Below, one piece after another: positions 33,718-44,318 of a stretch of DNA of 64,000 nucleotides. Under the pieces are notes generated by a model. That model was not told where the DNA came from. It ran no database searches and saw only the letters and a list, made by a program, of their open reading frames with translations. Each line of letters begins with the position of its first letter. Positions within the stretch are counted from its first letter, which is position 1. A program made the translations under genes and the position numbers. This DNA is from Botryosphaeria dothidea. Its lineage: Eukaryota > Ascomycota > Dothideomycetes > Botryosphaeriales > Botryosphaeriaceae. The stretch covers positions 1,364,001 to 1,428,000 of the forward strand of contig WWBZ02000016.1 of NCBI GenBank assembly GCA_011503125.2, given 5' to 3'.

Positions 33718-34498
33718 ATTTTTGAGGCTATTGCTCGCTTGCAAACGCTATGATCAAGAAGTAGAACCAATCCCCTGAATCGCACCTACAAGGCGCGTTC
33801 ATGACCTCTTTGCAAAACAGAAGGTCCAACTGTAATTCTTGACTAGAGAGTTGAATCCTCACAGCGTTTTGTGTGTGTTGCCGTCCCGTTGTTGCTAAAT
33901 GTTTAAGTGACGGTTAATTCTACCTCTTCGGGAATTAAAAGGCAAAATTTGGCCACATTCCTGATAAGACCCAACAAGGACCCACTAGTGCAAGATCTCT
34001 AGTCAAATTCATGGCCGCCGACCCCTGCGCCCCAACAAGTCGTGACGGACTCACCACGGCGTCACCGCTCTGACTGAAGGTGGGCTCCGAATCATGTAGT
34101 CTTTCGAGCATTGCCACTCCAAGACTCACCGATGCTGCAGACCCGCTCGATTCGAAATACAAGCTCAGCAATTGAGTTGACTCGCTGCACACCCCCTGGA
34201 ACAGGACAATGCGGCCATCGCAAAGTCGTCGCGACGTTCTGGAAATCCCGTTGCTTGCTGGTGTTGGCGCGATGCCCTCTATTGTATCGGCCTTCCATTA
34301 CACCGCTCCTGCCAATCGAACTTTCATGGATGCCGTCATGTACGCCGGTGACTCTGCTGCGCCGAGAAAACCCACCATCACTTGAAAGGTGTTGCTGCGA
34401 ATCTCAAGTTCATCGGACAGAGTCATTGTAGGATAACATTAACTATAGAGTTATTTCATACACTTTTTTCTTTCATCACTTGCATTACGTCGTAACCC
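33718..34498. other. tRNA upstream region and GH3 3' region
   Basis: About 780 bp, A+T-rich near both ends. It carries the upstream region of the tRNA and the 3' end of the GH3 gene. No gene seen. Confidence 0.4.
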
Positions 34499-36403
34499 CT
34501 AACACCTCTCCGTATAGTTCAACCCATGCCCATACCTGAACAGAGGATCCTTGGTATCGAACGGCACATTCGTCAACTGCGCCTCGACCGCCTCCATGGA
34601 ACTGGGCAGATCAAACGGCAGCTTGCCCTCCGGCTTCCACCCCTCCGTTCCGAACACGATGTCGAGGAAGGCTTCCACGCTCGCACCGTAGTTGCCCAGC
34701 AGCGCGGCCGAGTCCTCGGCGAGCTCGGGAACGACGGCCGGGCGGTCGAGGTAGATGTCGACGATGGTCGGCACGACGCCGGTGATGGCGGCGTGCTGCG
34801 CCTTGACGGTCTCGTTGAAGTCGAGGCGCCCTTGGTGGTACCCTTGCTCGAAGCCGCCGCCGCGCTTCTCGTAGGGGGTGGAGACGCGCAGGAAGGCATA
34901 CTCCGCTTCTTCGGGGGTGTCGACGACGGTGAGGTTGCGGTCGGTGAGATAGGAGGCGTTGAAGCCGCTGGCGTAGAACTTGGTGGATGTGTCGAGCGGC
35001 AAGGGCAGGAGGTCGTTCTCGTTCTTGAGGAGGGTGTAGGCGCGGCGCTGGGTTTCGTTGCCGATGCGGCGGAAGTAGTCGTTGCCGACGATGCGGTCGG
35101 CGCTGTCCGGGTCGACGAAGGGGTGGTCGAAGAGGCCGAGGAGGAACTTCTCCTTCAGCAGGCGGCGCACCGAGACGTCCAGGCGTTCTTCTGGGATCTT
35201 GCCCTCGTTGACGAGCTGGATGACGAGCTCGGTGCGGATTTCGCCACCGAGCTGGTCGACGCCGGCGTTGAGGATCTTTTCCACCTTCTCGATTTCTGTC
35301 AGGTTCTCGACGCCCCAGGAGATGGCTTCCATTTGCTCGCCGCGGGCGGTGAAGTTGGTGACCAAACCCCAGTCACTAACGACAATGCCTTCAAAGCCAA
35401 GCTCTTCACGGAGAAGCTCCGTCACAATGCCCCTGTTGAAACCCATGGCAACCTCCTCGTACTTGGTTCCAACTGGCCGGGCATAAGCAGGCATCATCTG
35501 CCTTGCACCGACAGCAATGGCAGCCTTGAACGGCTCCAAGTGGTAGTCAAAGTAACCTCCGGGGTAGACGTTGTTCTTGCCAGTCTCAAAATGAGAATCG
35601 TTGCCATTCTGGCCGGGGCCACCACCGGGGAAGTGCTTGGTGACAGTCGTGACGGAATGAGACCCCAGCGTCTCGCCCTGGAAGCCCTTGAGGTAGGAGA
35701 CAACCAGCGCGCTGGTCAGGTTCGCATCTTCTCCGTATGTTTGTCCAGTGCGGGCCCAACGCGGCTCGGTGGAAAGGTCAATCTGAGGGCTGAGGGCGGA
35801 ACGGATGCCGACAGCCATGTATTCCTCACGTGCGATTTCGCCGAACTTCTGAACCAGTTCCGGGCTCCTCAGCGCGGCCAGACCCAAGGTTTCCGGCCAT
35901 TGCGAGAATGAGCCGACTCCGACTGCAGAACCGGCGGTCTCAGCGAAGGAGTGGCGTGGGTCCGTAGCAATGGTAACCGGTATACCCAGACGGGTTTGCA
36001 GAGCAAGCTCCTGAATGCTGTTGTGCCACTTTGCGATATCGCTGGCCTTTCCGCTGGACTGGAGGTTGAAGTGGGTCATGAGTTTCTGGCTGATGAGGTC
36101 ACCGGAAGTGAAGTTATCCGTCTTGGTCGAGGTGTCGACCGTGCCATTTGTTCCCATGGGAATTTGCTTGATGAACAGCTGTCCTGCCTTTTCTTCAAGA
36201 GTCATGCGTTTAATCAAGTCGTCCAGGCGCTCATCGACGCAAAGATTGGAATCACGGTAGGCTGGGAGAGTCTCATTTTGGTCCGTTGCTCGAGGTAGTA
36301 CCCTTGCTGAGACGACAGATGTCGAGGCCAGGGCTGCAACGAAAATGGAAGCCCACGAACCTTTCGATTGAGGAGCTGCGGCCTGGAGGAGAGAAGCCCA
36401 CAT
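34499..36403 (-). CDS. Secreted GH3 beta-glucosidase-like enzyme
   Basis: Single-exon gene of 634 residues. GH3 enzymes of this type release terminal beta-linked glucose (or related sugars) from oligosaccharides such as cellobiose. The N-terminus carries a signal or anchor segment after a short polar stretch (WASIFVAALASTSVVSA). The (beta/alpha)8 domain shows LIKRMTLEEKAGQLF, IPVTIATDPRHSFAE, STEPRWARTGQTYGED, KHFPGGGPGQNGNDSH and the nucleophile in GIVVSDWG (about D344). The second alpha/beta domain follows (YTLLKNENDLLPLPL; GKLPFDLPSSMEAVEAQ; DPLFRYGHGLNY). The C-terminal fibronectin-like domain of classical fungal beta-glucosidases is absent, so this is the shorter, bacterial-like architecture. 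Exact substrate cannot be told from sequence. Confidence 0.88.
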   Translation of the reverse strand: MWASLLQAAAPQSKGSWASIFVAALASTSVVSARVLPRATDQNETLPAYRDSNLCVDERLDDLIKRMTLEEKAGQLFIKQIPMGTNGTVDTSTKTDNFTSGDLISQKLMTHFNLQSSGKASDIAKWHNSIQELALQTRLGIPVTIATDPRHSFAETAGSAVGVGSFSQWPETLGLAALRSPELVQKFGEIAREEYMAVGIRSALSPQIDLSTEPRWARTGQTYGEDANLTSALVVSYLKGFQGETLGSHSVTTVTKHFPGGGPGQNGNDSHFETGKNNVYPGGYFDYHLEPFKAAIAVGARQMMPAYARPVGTKYEEVAMGFNRGIVTELLREELGFEGIVVSDWGLVTNFTARGEQMEAISWGVENLTEIEKVEKILNAGVDQLGGEIRTELVIQLVNEGKIPEERLDVSVRRLLKEKFLLGLFDHPFVDPDSADRIVGNDYFRRIGNETQRRAYTLLKNENDLLPLPLDTSTKFYASGFNASYLTDRNLTVVDTPEEAEYAFLRVSTPYEKRGGGFEQGYHQGRLDFNETVKAQHAAITGVVPTIVDIYLDRPAVVPELAEDSAALLGNYGASVEAFLDIVFGTEGWKPEGKLPFDLPSSMEAVEAQLTNVPFDTKDPLFRYGHGLNYTERC

Positions 36404-37889
36404 GTTGGAGGTGGCTCACAGCGGCGGAAGATGAGAAAGAAGGCTGAACTGCGTCCAGAAGCTCTGCTGCACATCACTGACTCTGCCGCAGCCGCAGTGT
36501 TTATATACATGAACGCGCTCCTGCAGATTACCCGAACTCTCGCCATCGGCATATGGAGTGACTCGAAAATCATCGCGGCAGTGGTCCAATGCGATGCCAC
36601 TGCGGCCATTTTCCCCAGCTAGAACTAGCAAAAGATTGTAAGCCAAGCATGGGCACTGGCAGAAACAAAAGGACAGGGCGCATGAGGATCTTCCCCGCCG
36701 TGGAAACAAGGTTGTCAAGGCTTGGGGTATGCCAAGACGTTCAATCCGCTCACATGATGTAGGCTGGGTTCTACGGCAATTGGTCCGCCAAGACGAAGGC
36801 GACCTGAGCGGAGCGGTCAATGACCTGGTGCGTATGGACTCGGCCGGAAGGCATGGGACGCGGCGAATTGCTCACGAGCTTCGGGGTAACATTCAGGTAA
36901 CGTCAATTGAAGAGAAGCGAGAAAGAGGGCAAACTCCGTCCTTGGCGTATGTAAGTGATTGTTGCTTTTAACCTCTCGTAGAAGCCGGACCGAAGGTACG
37001 GAGGATCCCGAGGTGGTGAGCACAGGAATTCCCGCTTCCCCACAATCCGGTACTTTGGTCATGGGACGGAACGTATTCAAACCGATTCTGCATTGCTCGG
37101 CGCTTCATGCAATATTTCTTTCTTCTTTGCTTTGTTGGCTAGTATGCCGTGTAAAATGTCAGTGGTACGGGAGGAAATTTCCTGTTCACCGACTGTACCG
37201 CATCGACAACCAGCTGCACCCCAGAGCCGCACGCGAGACCCCACAGTATCTCCACGCTTTCTTCGGGCCGTGATGATACCAGGTTTGCGGAAGAACATCG
37301 GGCTTCCCCACGAATCACCACACGTACCGCGACTCACTGCCGGCGGTAGATCCTCGGACACCGGGAAAGGGTGCGCCACCATGCTGGCATCACGCAAGCC
37401 TCTTATAGGAAAACCTTTCCGATTCACTGCGGGATAACCTCGGGATGTGTGAAAAACTGTGTGGTGTGCTTTCCACCGTGCCGCCATGTCGTATCCGGGC
37501 CTGACGCTCCCGAGGGCTGTCACTGGTCTCTCGTTACTTCGCCGTGACCTCGGCGGATAGAGAGCACACCCGAGAGTACCACACTGTGAAGTCCAGACGG
37601 CTTTGTGTTAGTCTATTCAAAGGTGTGTATTAGTCCATCATCCGTACTGGACAATTCTCCATATCCTGCCATACCTTCTTGTCTATTTGAACAAAGGAGA
37701 GAAACGGAAGAAACAGGCGGTGTTCCTGACAGTGGGGTTATGCGGGAATGAGCGGACATCGGCAAACATCCTGGACTGCCGTTTGGCGGAGGCGGGGACG
37801 TACAATTAGTCAGAGCTCCACAAACCTGCCAGGCTGTGCACTAAGACTGAAGAGGAATTACCAGAAATAGTAGCCTTCTCAACCCGCTG
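36404..37889. other. GH3 upstream region and 3' region of the membrane protein gene
   Basis: About 1.5 kb. Proximal GH3 promoter with the TATA box, then sequence without a recognisable gene. ORFs on both strands are overlapping and low in coding character. Confidence 0.4.
36499..36506 (-). promoter_or_regulatory. TATA box of the GH3 gene
   Basis: TATATAAA on the minus strand, 96-103 bp upstream of the ATG at 36403; a near-perfect TATA consensus. Confidence 0.6.
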
Positions 37890-39458
37890 TCAACTCCCAA
37901 GTGGACCCCACACGCGTGTGGATACGCCATATTTTTGCTGATCATTGGGTGCAACCTCCTGGATTGATGTTTCCTCCTTCCGTAGTGGTCTTTCATCCTC
38001 TTCTTTCCGGCGCCTGTAATACCCCTCAAACCCTGCCACAACTGCACGTGCAGCAATCGACTTCTCGGAAGAGGACATGTCCTCCACCCTCACTTGGAAC
38101 TCATGCGTCCTATTCACCATAAGCCTGTTCGGTGCCGATGATGGCGTTCCCCCCTCCTCGTCCTCAAAACTCTCGCCAATTTCTCCGTGTTCATTTTGCT
38201 GTTCCAGACATCCTATGTCCTGTAACTCGACGTCATATTCGTCTGTACCGAGGGGGCGCGCTCTTGCATGCTGTATTGATGCTCCGGTAGAACTGATTCT
38301 TGCTGATGCTGTCGACCTAAAGGCAGCCGGCGGCGATTTATCGACTTTGTCGGACACGGAGTATGCCGCGGTGGAATAGTGAAGGTGTCGATTGCGATTG
38401 TTGACTCTGCGATCTATTGACGCGGATCTAGTGACTCTGGCGATGAGATCCGCCATGCTCATTTCAATGTTAAGCTTGACAATGTATGCGAGAGGATGGA
38501 ACTGCATGTAGCTGCGAGGTGTTAGCGTTTGGTCCAGCTTTGACCGAGAAGATGAGACATGCACGAATGAATTTCCCAGCGACATCATACCTGCTCATGT
38601 TGTTAGTAATATCTCCTACACCACAACTAGCACAGACTTACTTATTATCAGTACATCCATGCTCAGAGAGAAGCCGATGATGTACAGGTTAAATTTTACG
38701 ACGGATTCGTATTTCTTGAAGCCCTGCCTCACCAGCCTGTCTTGCACGACTTTGATGAAGTAGCGATTAAGGAAGGCGTCAACAATCAAATAAATGACTT
38801 TTTCAATCCTATCCCAGATCTCATTAAGGTGGATGTAACCATGGGATATCTGTAGACGGGCGGGGATCTTGAAACCGTCAGTCAATTGTCGTTTCCGAAG
38901 CAAGCTTGGCCTACCCAAATGCAATAGACACTGATATTCACAGCCGTGATGAGTATCGCAACACCAACTTTGATGCGATACGCTTTCTTCCGGTCGACGA
39001 GCAAAACAGAGACGCGGTTGATGATAATCTGAAGAAGAAATTGAACCTTGAAACGTGAGATTCATACGGCAAGATGTAGGACGGGTGGGATACCTGAAGT
39101 GCCCAAGTGGTGACTGTGGATTAGGTCAGTATTGCGAGGTATGTTGACATCAGATACACTTACGGATGCAGAAGTAGAAAGCAAAGCTGGGAGGAATGAC
39201 GCCTCGCAAATACATCCAGCAAATTATGCTAAACGCAAGACAGACAGCAATTTCCAGCCAAATCATCCAAATATATGGATTGTTCAATTTTCGCCAACCA
39301 TGTTTGCTGTAGGCCTGATATGTTTGCTTGATAGCTGTCCAGGTCGTAAGTAAACCAAAGCCGAGGGTGAAGCCCCACGTCAGACTGGCTAGATTCATGT
39401 CCTCTTGAGTGACAGGCTCGAGTTTGAAGTGAGGAGAGAGCAGAGTCGCAAACATCAT
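37890..39458 (-). CDS. Multi-spanning membrane protein of a conserved filamentous-fungal family
   Basis: Six exons: 39458-39164, 39113-39094 (20 nt), 39028-38915, 38867-38642, 38590-38563 (28 nt) and 38511-37890; 434 residues. About seven hydrophobic segments are visible, including LTWGFTLGFGLLTTW, YIWMIWLEIAVCLAFSIICW, ILTTWALQIIINRVSVLLVD, VAILITAVNISVYCIW, KVIYLIVDAFLNRYF, FNLYIIGFSLSMDVLI and FHPLAYIVKLNIEMSMADLI. Then comes a long polar cytosolic tail. Such TTWALQ...NRV, PARLQIS and IEKVIYLIVDA proteins are common in Pezizomycotina and uncharacterised; receptor-like topology is possible but unproven. The last intron (38562-38512) appears to use a GC donor: that junction gives SFVYMQFHPLAY, whereas reading through is in frame and adds 17 residues. 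Confidence 0.8.
38512..38562 (-). other. Putative GC-AG intron, frame-neutral
   Basis: 51 nt beginning GCATGT and ending CTCGCAG, with a CGCTAAC branch site. No GT donor in the right phase gives an intron of normal size. The insert is divisible by three and has no stop codon. Confidence 0.55.
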
Positions 39459-40780
39459 GTGCTGAATTTAGATTCTGGGACAAGCACGACTGTACAGGAT
39501 GGCCAGAAGGGCACAAGACTGGACCGAATGGCAAGATTGTTATTCCTTAGCGTTTTCGTGCCTCATTTGCGGGAAGCACTTTGCCAGCATTGCTATGAGG
39601 TTCGTTTCTTTTCGGTTGAAAATGATGTGAACAAGTCCCGTCGTTCCCTTGGGAACCGGGAAGAGCTGCGTGAAGCAACAGAGAGCGAGAGGCAGTGTTG
39701 TTTTGGTGAGGGGTTCGGCGTCGGGCGCAAACGCGACGAGAAGTGACTAAGGAGCATTTTAGGGGCTCGCAATTCCCTCCGTCAGCTGTTAAGCGCAGTC
39801 ATGACCGGCATGCTCTGGCCTGGGATAAGAAAGGACTAAAGACTAAAGAGGCGGGGGAGGATCCAATTGAAGCGGCAGGTGCAGCAGCATAAAACAAGAG
39901 CCCCCCGGGGTAAGCTACGGACCAAAGAGCTCAAAAGGCCGTCGGGGAAAATTTTGAGAAGCCCATTGGTAGCTTGTGGGAGAATAAGCTCAGAAACGAG
40001 CGAAGTTGAGGCGAGAGCGGAAGACGGGCACAGGTCTGGGCCGACAATGCCTAACGCAGGGGCAATGGTCTCAAACAACCACGCGAAGGCGGGGTTTTGG
40101 TTTTGGATATGGCTGGACCGGCTCATCCAACGGACCAGGCGAGGATAAGGTTGGTGCCAAGTGGTCGGGGCCGATTACTGTGATGAACATGCGGCGATGT
40201 GCATGGGAGAACAGGATTGAAGAAGGCAAAGCCCGAGGGCGGAAACGGCGGACCGAGGTGAACGATTCAGCATCCATGGCGCTTGTAGCACTCGGGTATT
40301 TCCTAAAGGATCAGAACAGGGACAAGGGTCTACAATGGTTGCTTGGTCGGGCCGCGTGTGCAAGTCAACAGCTTTAAGTATGTCCCCGCGATCAAGCTCT
40401 CGGCGATTGAGTAGTTTGAGCCCGAAGCTATTGGACATGCGAGCCGTATTCGGGCCCGTCTCGTGGCCACCTTGGGACAGACTACTATTATTGTCTCTGG
40501 TCGTGTGTCATCTGTAGAATCAAGAATCACCTAAATATTTGTTGTCAGCATGGGTGAAAAAGATGAATTTGTCAATTGTGGGATTCACGAAAAAGCGGTG
40601 CTTAAAGAAGAAAGCCAAGAAGCCGGACGAGTGATATGCAAGTGTTGCAGGCATGAGCAAGTCGAGCCGCTGATTGCTAAGTATGTTGCTGATGATGACA
40701 CGAGGCTGAGCTTGAATCCAGGAGTTTAATCCAGGGGGATTCGATGATTGGTGCTAGTGGGAAGATAAGATTAAAATTAC

Positions 40781-40867
40781 CATGGGCACTCGAAGCACCT
40801 GTCCGGACGCAATTGTTGCATATTTCTGGCGGCAAAGTCATCCTGATGAATGCTTCGACTCCCCACG
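40781..40867. repeat. Hairpin (MITE-like) repeat, copy B
   Basis: About 87 bp, bounded by CATGGGCACTCGAAGC on the left and GCTTCGACTCCCCACG on the right. The arms share CGAAGCA and TCC-GGA cores. The spacer TGTTGCATATTTCTG closely matches that of copy C, so B and C are the nearest relatives. Confidence 0.75.
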
Positions 40868-41012
40868 GCAGTGCCGATACGGTCTTCGCTAATCGTCGGC
40901 CGGTTACAACACTCCTCTGCAGAGGCGCAGCTAAATGCTTAGCTATGCCGTTGGTGAGGATGCAGCGATGAGCGTGAAGCCAGGAATTTGGTGCATGCCA
41001 AAGGGTCGCAGG

Positions 41013-41048
41013 AGGTTGCAGGTTGCAGGTCGCAAGTCGCAAGTCGCA
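41013..41048. repeat. Short tandem repeat, 7-nt unit
   Basis: About five adjacent copies of GGTTGCA / GGTCGCA / AGTCGCA, drifting by transitions, 160-195 bp upstream of the ATG at 41207. Confidence 0.6.
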
Positions 41049-41206
41049 GTGGGCGCAGGTGGGCGATCACGATGACGTAGTGCGTGCTCGCTCAACGTCA
41101 CTCCAAACCCTCATTTATCCGCCAACAACGCTCCGCCCCATCTCGCAACAGCACCCAAAGGACTCGCACAAGTCCCGCCGAAGTCTCTGAGCACTCAACA
41201 GCAATC

Positions 41207-42141
41207 ATGTCAGACAAAGTCAAGGAGACCGCAAGGGAAGAAGTCGAGCGAGTACGCTCGCTTACCACCCAGGCCATCAATTCCGGAACCTACGTCTACC
41301 CGTTCAAGGGATTCTTCTACTTCCTCTCCCACCGCAGCCTCTGGAAGCCGCTCATGTCCAGGCTTGCTCCGGTCATCACCACTGGAGTCGGTGTCACCAC
41401 TTTCATGTTCGTTTTCACCTACCTGCCCCAGGCTGCCATTCTCGCCATCTTCAACGGCCCGCTGGCTGCTTTGTCAACCATCTTGCTCGTGCTCAGCGAG
41501 AGCTCCACTATCTCCAACCTGATCAGCCGCACCTTCTTCATCGAGGATGCCCTCATTGATACGTTTGATGGAGTAAGTTTTCCCTTTAGCGCTAAAGAAG
41601 CTTTTTCTCACGCTGCTGCTAGACTCTTCTGTCACGCGGAATGAACTCCCTCGTCTCTGAGGGTCGTCAGCTCAAGCCCGGCAGTGACCCCATCGGAAAG
41701 CTAGGGAAAATGCTGAAGAAGCCCTTTGCACGCTTCACACCCAAGGCCATCATCCAATACCTCATGTACCTGCCCCTCAACTTCATCCCAGTCGTCGGCA
41801 CCATCATGTTTGTCGTTCTCCGGGGCCGCAAGGCTGGTCCTGCCGCCCATGCCCGATACTTCCAGCTCAAGGGCATGAACTCTCGCCAGAAGGAAGACTT
41901 TGTTGAACAGAGGCAACCAGCATACACAAGGTAAATCACGATCAATACGCCCAGAGTCTGCTTTCAGCTAATCGTTATGCTCAGCTTCGGCGTACCTGCC
42001 GTCCTCCTGGAGTTGGTCCCTGTTGCAGGGCTATTCTTCTCCTTCACTAACACTGTGGGCGCAGCTCTCTGGGCTGCCGATCTGGAGAGGGGCAACACGA
42101 CCGCCCCCAACTTGAGAGAACAAGCAAAGAAGGCAGAGTGA
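41207..42141 (+). CDS. RRT8/EI24-like integral membrane protein
   Basis: Exons 41207-41572, 41623-41930 and 41985-42141; 276 residues. The ATG at 41207 opens MSDKVKETAREEVERV; the frame is open upstream but that stretch looks like leader. Four or more hydrophobic segments are seen: LAPVITTGVGVTTFMFVFTYL, AAILAIFNGPLAALSTILLVL, AIIQYLMYLPLNFIPVVGTIMFVVL and FGVPAVLLELVPVAGLFFSFTNTVGAALWA. The pattern, including LNFIPVVGT and the last amphipathic VGAALWAADLE, matches the EI24/RRT8-LDS group of fungal proteins (spore wall or lipid-droplet proteins in yeast). Cellular role here is inferred only from that resemblance. Confidence 0.75.
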
Positions 42142-43764
42142 AGTTCCGAGCTATTCTCTACCTCTACCCTTGACTCGGGCGGATCCGCAACTGTTGGACG
42201 ATACCCAATATAGCTACTACTGCTTCTCATAGTTTCAATGAAATTAAATTCGGTCCGCGTCCAGAGAATTACTGCTGAAGAATGAGCGTAATACTTTGAA
42301 TTTGGACTTGTGGACTGGATGCTAAGGATTGTTAATACTGAAAACTCTTGTGAACCCTCGGCGTTTATGCTGCTGATCATCCCACCACTTCACTCTTGAA
42401 ACCGTGCCAGACCGAAATGGCCGCGTCTGGTCCATTCCTTTCATTTTCACCTCCCACCGCGGTCGAAGGTGTTCAGCTCTCTCCACCACTTAATCATCAT
42501 TCAAACTTTCCAAAGTTCCTGAAGAAAAGTACACTTCACCGACGCCTACGGACCTTCTGAGGAGTGCCCATCTGTGTCAATCATCTCCGCATCCGTGTCG
42601 GTGCTGGTGTGAGAAGTTGCGTGCTTAGCCAAACGTGTTAACGAACGTGTGACTCGCCCGGATCGTGTAGTCTGACAGGGTAGTGTGGGTCTTTGCGAGC
42701 TACAAGTATTGGCAGTGCTGATGGTAGATGTCGTCCGAGTTTTTCGCTTGGGTTGAGCTGATGTTCAAGTTAGGATACAGGAGAAGCGAGCATGAAATAG
42801 TGGTAGATGTGCCGTCTGATCCTCTCAACTCTGCGCGCATGTCTCGGATAAACGTGTTGAGATTGTCCTGACTCTTCTCGGCCCTCCACATGGCTTCCCA
42901 ATTCTGTCGTTCTCTCTCTGTGACGGGCAAACGCTCATCATTCTTGCGTTTTCCTCTCTCTGGGGTCGACATCTCCATGAGAGATTGTTGGAAGTAATGG
43001 CGTCGTCGTTAGCTGCTATAAGTGGGAGTTTATGATTGAGCGGACGTGACGGAGCGTCTTTGTTTTCAGAGGGCCTTAGGAGCCTGCTGTCTGTTCCAGA
43101 ATCTTCACGGCCGTCCTGAACAGTATGCACCCTTTCTAGTGATAGATTTACTCTTTCAGGTGCTCCATACACCAGCGAGCCTCAACCTTGCCAAAAAGCT
43201 CATCAAATACCGCTCAAGGAGTGGTTGCAAACATGAGGAAAGATTGAGGCATTTGAGGTAGGAATTTGTGACTCAAGGATAAAAAGATGGGAGGACAAGA
43301 GGGGTGCATATGCTCATTGAAAAGCTCTTTGGGGTTCTATGTTCATTCACATGAAGGACTAAGATGAATTGTAGCCTAATCAGAGAGTGAAAGCCATACA
43401 TCAACCCAAGTCACAGCCAATTGTTCAAGCGATGAACACCCCGCGGTACGCTCTCACGTACAGTAATTACGCGAGCCCTTCGCCACTATGCTGTAGTTGA
43501 CCAAAACAAGGGCTCTAGTATTGAGTTTTACTTGATAATGCCATATTTAGAATATCCATTTCTTACATTTTTTCTTTGAAACCATGGACTGCGGTCAGAG
43601 CAACCTTGTGACAGCTGAGAAGGCACGATGCTCCATGGCTATAAGGCGCGGGTATAGAGAAGGGAGATATGTACATGCAGCCAGCGCCGTGACCCAAAGT
43701 ATTGTACAATTTACTCCCCAGAGATGCGCTCCAAATTTGTCCTGATGCAATGCATAGAAGTCGC
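42142..43764. other. Convergent intergenic region with one weak small ORF
   Basis: About 1.6 kb between two 3' ends. One small ORF (42700-42978 minus) is listed separately with low confidence; otherwise nothing is recognised. Confidence 0.4.
42700..42978 (-). CDS. Small hypothetical ORF, doubtful
   Basis: 92 codons. The first half is highly charged and helix-like (MSTPERGKRKNDERLPVTERERQNWEAMWRAEKSQ), which looks protein-like. The second half does not, so if real the gene may be spliced after residue 50. I do not recognise it. Confidence 0.2.
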   Translation of the reverse strand: MEMSTPERGKRKNDERLPVTERERQNWEAMWRAEKSQDNLNTFIRDMRAELRGSDGTSTTISCSLLLYPNLNISSTQAKNSDDIYHQHCQYL

Positions 43765-44318
43765 TCAAGCACGCTTGTCGATGATTTCTTGTTGGACCCG
43801 AGTGTAGCGCGGAAGGATGACAGGCTGCCTGCGGGCACGGGCGAAGGCTTCGGCGACTTGACGTTCGCTGTCGGTGCGGATGGTGGTGCCAATGGACATG
43901 AAGAAGCTGGACAAGATCAGCAGTGAGGCCCCGCATTGGGAAATTCTACATACCCGAAGGTTGCTGCGGAGCCCAGCATGTATTGGCCGAGGGTCCTCAG
44001 CATACCATTGGGACCGGGACCGAAGCGAATGATGTTGGTAGCTCCTGGGCAGGGCGTCAGACGGGACATTTGCAAAGGTATCTTCTCACGCAGGCGGCGC
44101 ACCGAAAATGAAGCCGATGATGAGGCCGACGGCTGCGACAGGATCTGTGAGAGGTAGCTCAACGGAGGGTGGGACGATGATACGTACAGCCGCCCATCAT
44201 GGCGCCCATCTTGACTAGCAGATTGTTAGCAGAGAACTGGCGGAGCGCAAGAGCTGGCGAACGCACGCTTGTCGAAGGTCGACGGACCGGCCATGCCACC
44301 ACCGACGGGAACAGGCAT
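43765..44318 (-). CDS. MGR2: Mgr2, TIM23 translocase lateral gatekeeper (ROMO1 family)
   Basis: Small mitochondrial inner-membrane protein that couples Tim21 to the TIM23 translocase and controls lateral release of preproteins. Five exons: 44318-44267, 44214-44188, 44132-44103, 44044-43954 and 43906-43765; 113 residues. The spliced protein starts MPVPVGGGMAGPSTFDKLKMGAMMGGSVGLIIGFIFGG (first membrane hairpin arm), continues [40 protein letters not shown] (second arm) and ends with a polar tail. KMGAMMGG...GFIFGG, GPGP.G..RTLG.YM.GSA.TFG.FMSIG is the Mgr2/ROMO1 signature. Because it is split into short exons no single ORF reveals it. Divergent from the FHA gene at 45299. Confidence 0.93.

Larger units (their letters stand above)
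39459..41206. other. Divergent intergenic region with hairpin copy B and a short tandem repeat
   Basis: About 1.75 kb between divergent genes, holding both promoters. It contains hairpin copy B (40781-40867) and a 7-nt tandem repeat (41013-41048). No gene supported. Confidence 0.5.

Noticed and set aside
34526..35911. 461-codon open frame on the plus strand opposite the GH3 gene
   Set aside because: Mirror of a G+C-biased real gene; Val/Glu/Leu-rich composition, no domain, and the GH3 motifs on the other strand are unmistakable.
19445..36403. Secondary-metabolite gene cluster
   Set aside because: No polyketide synthase, NRPS, terpene synthase, P450 or cluster regulator anywhere in the window; the enzymes are carbohydrate hydrolases.
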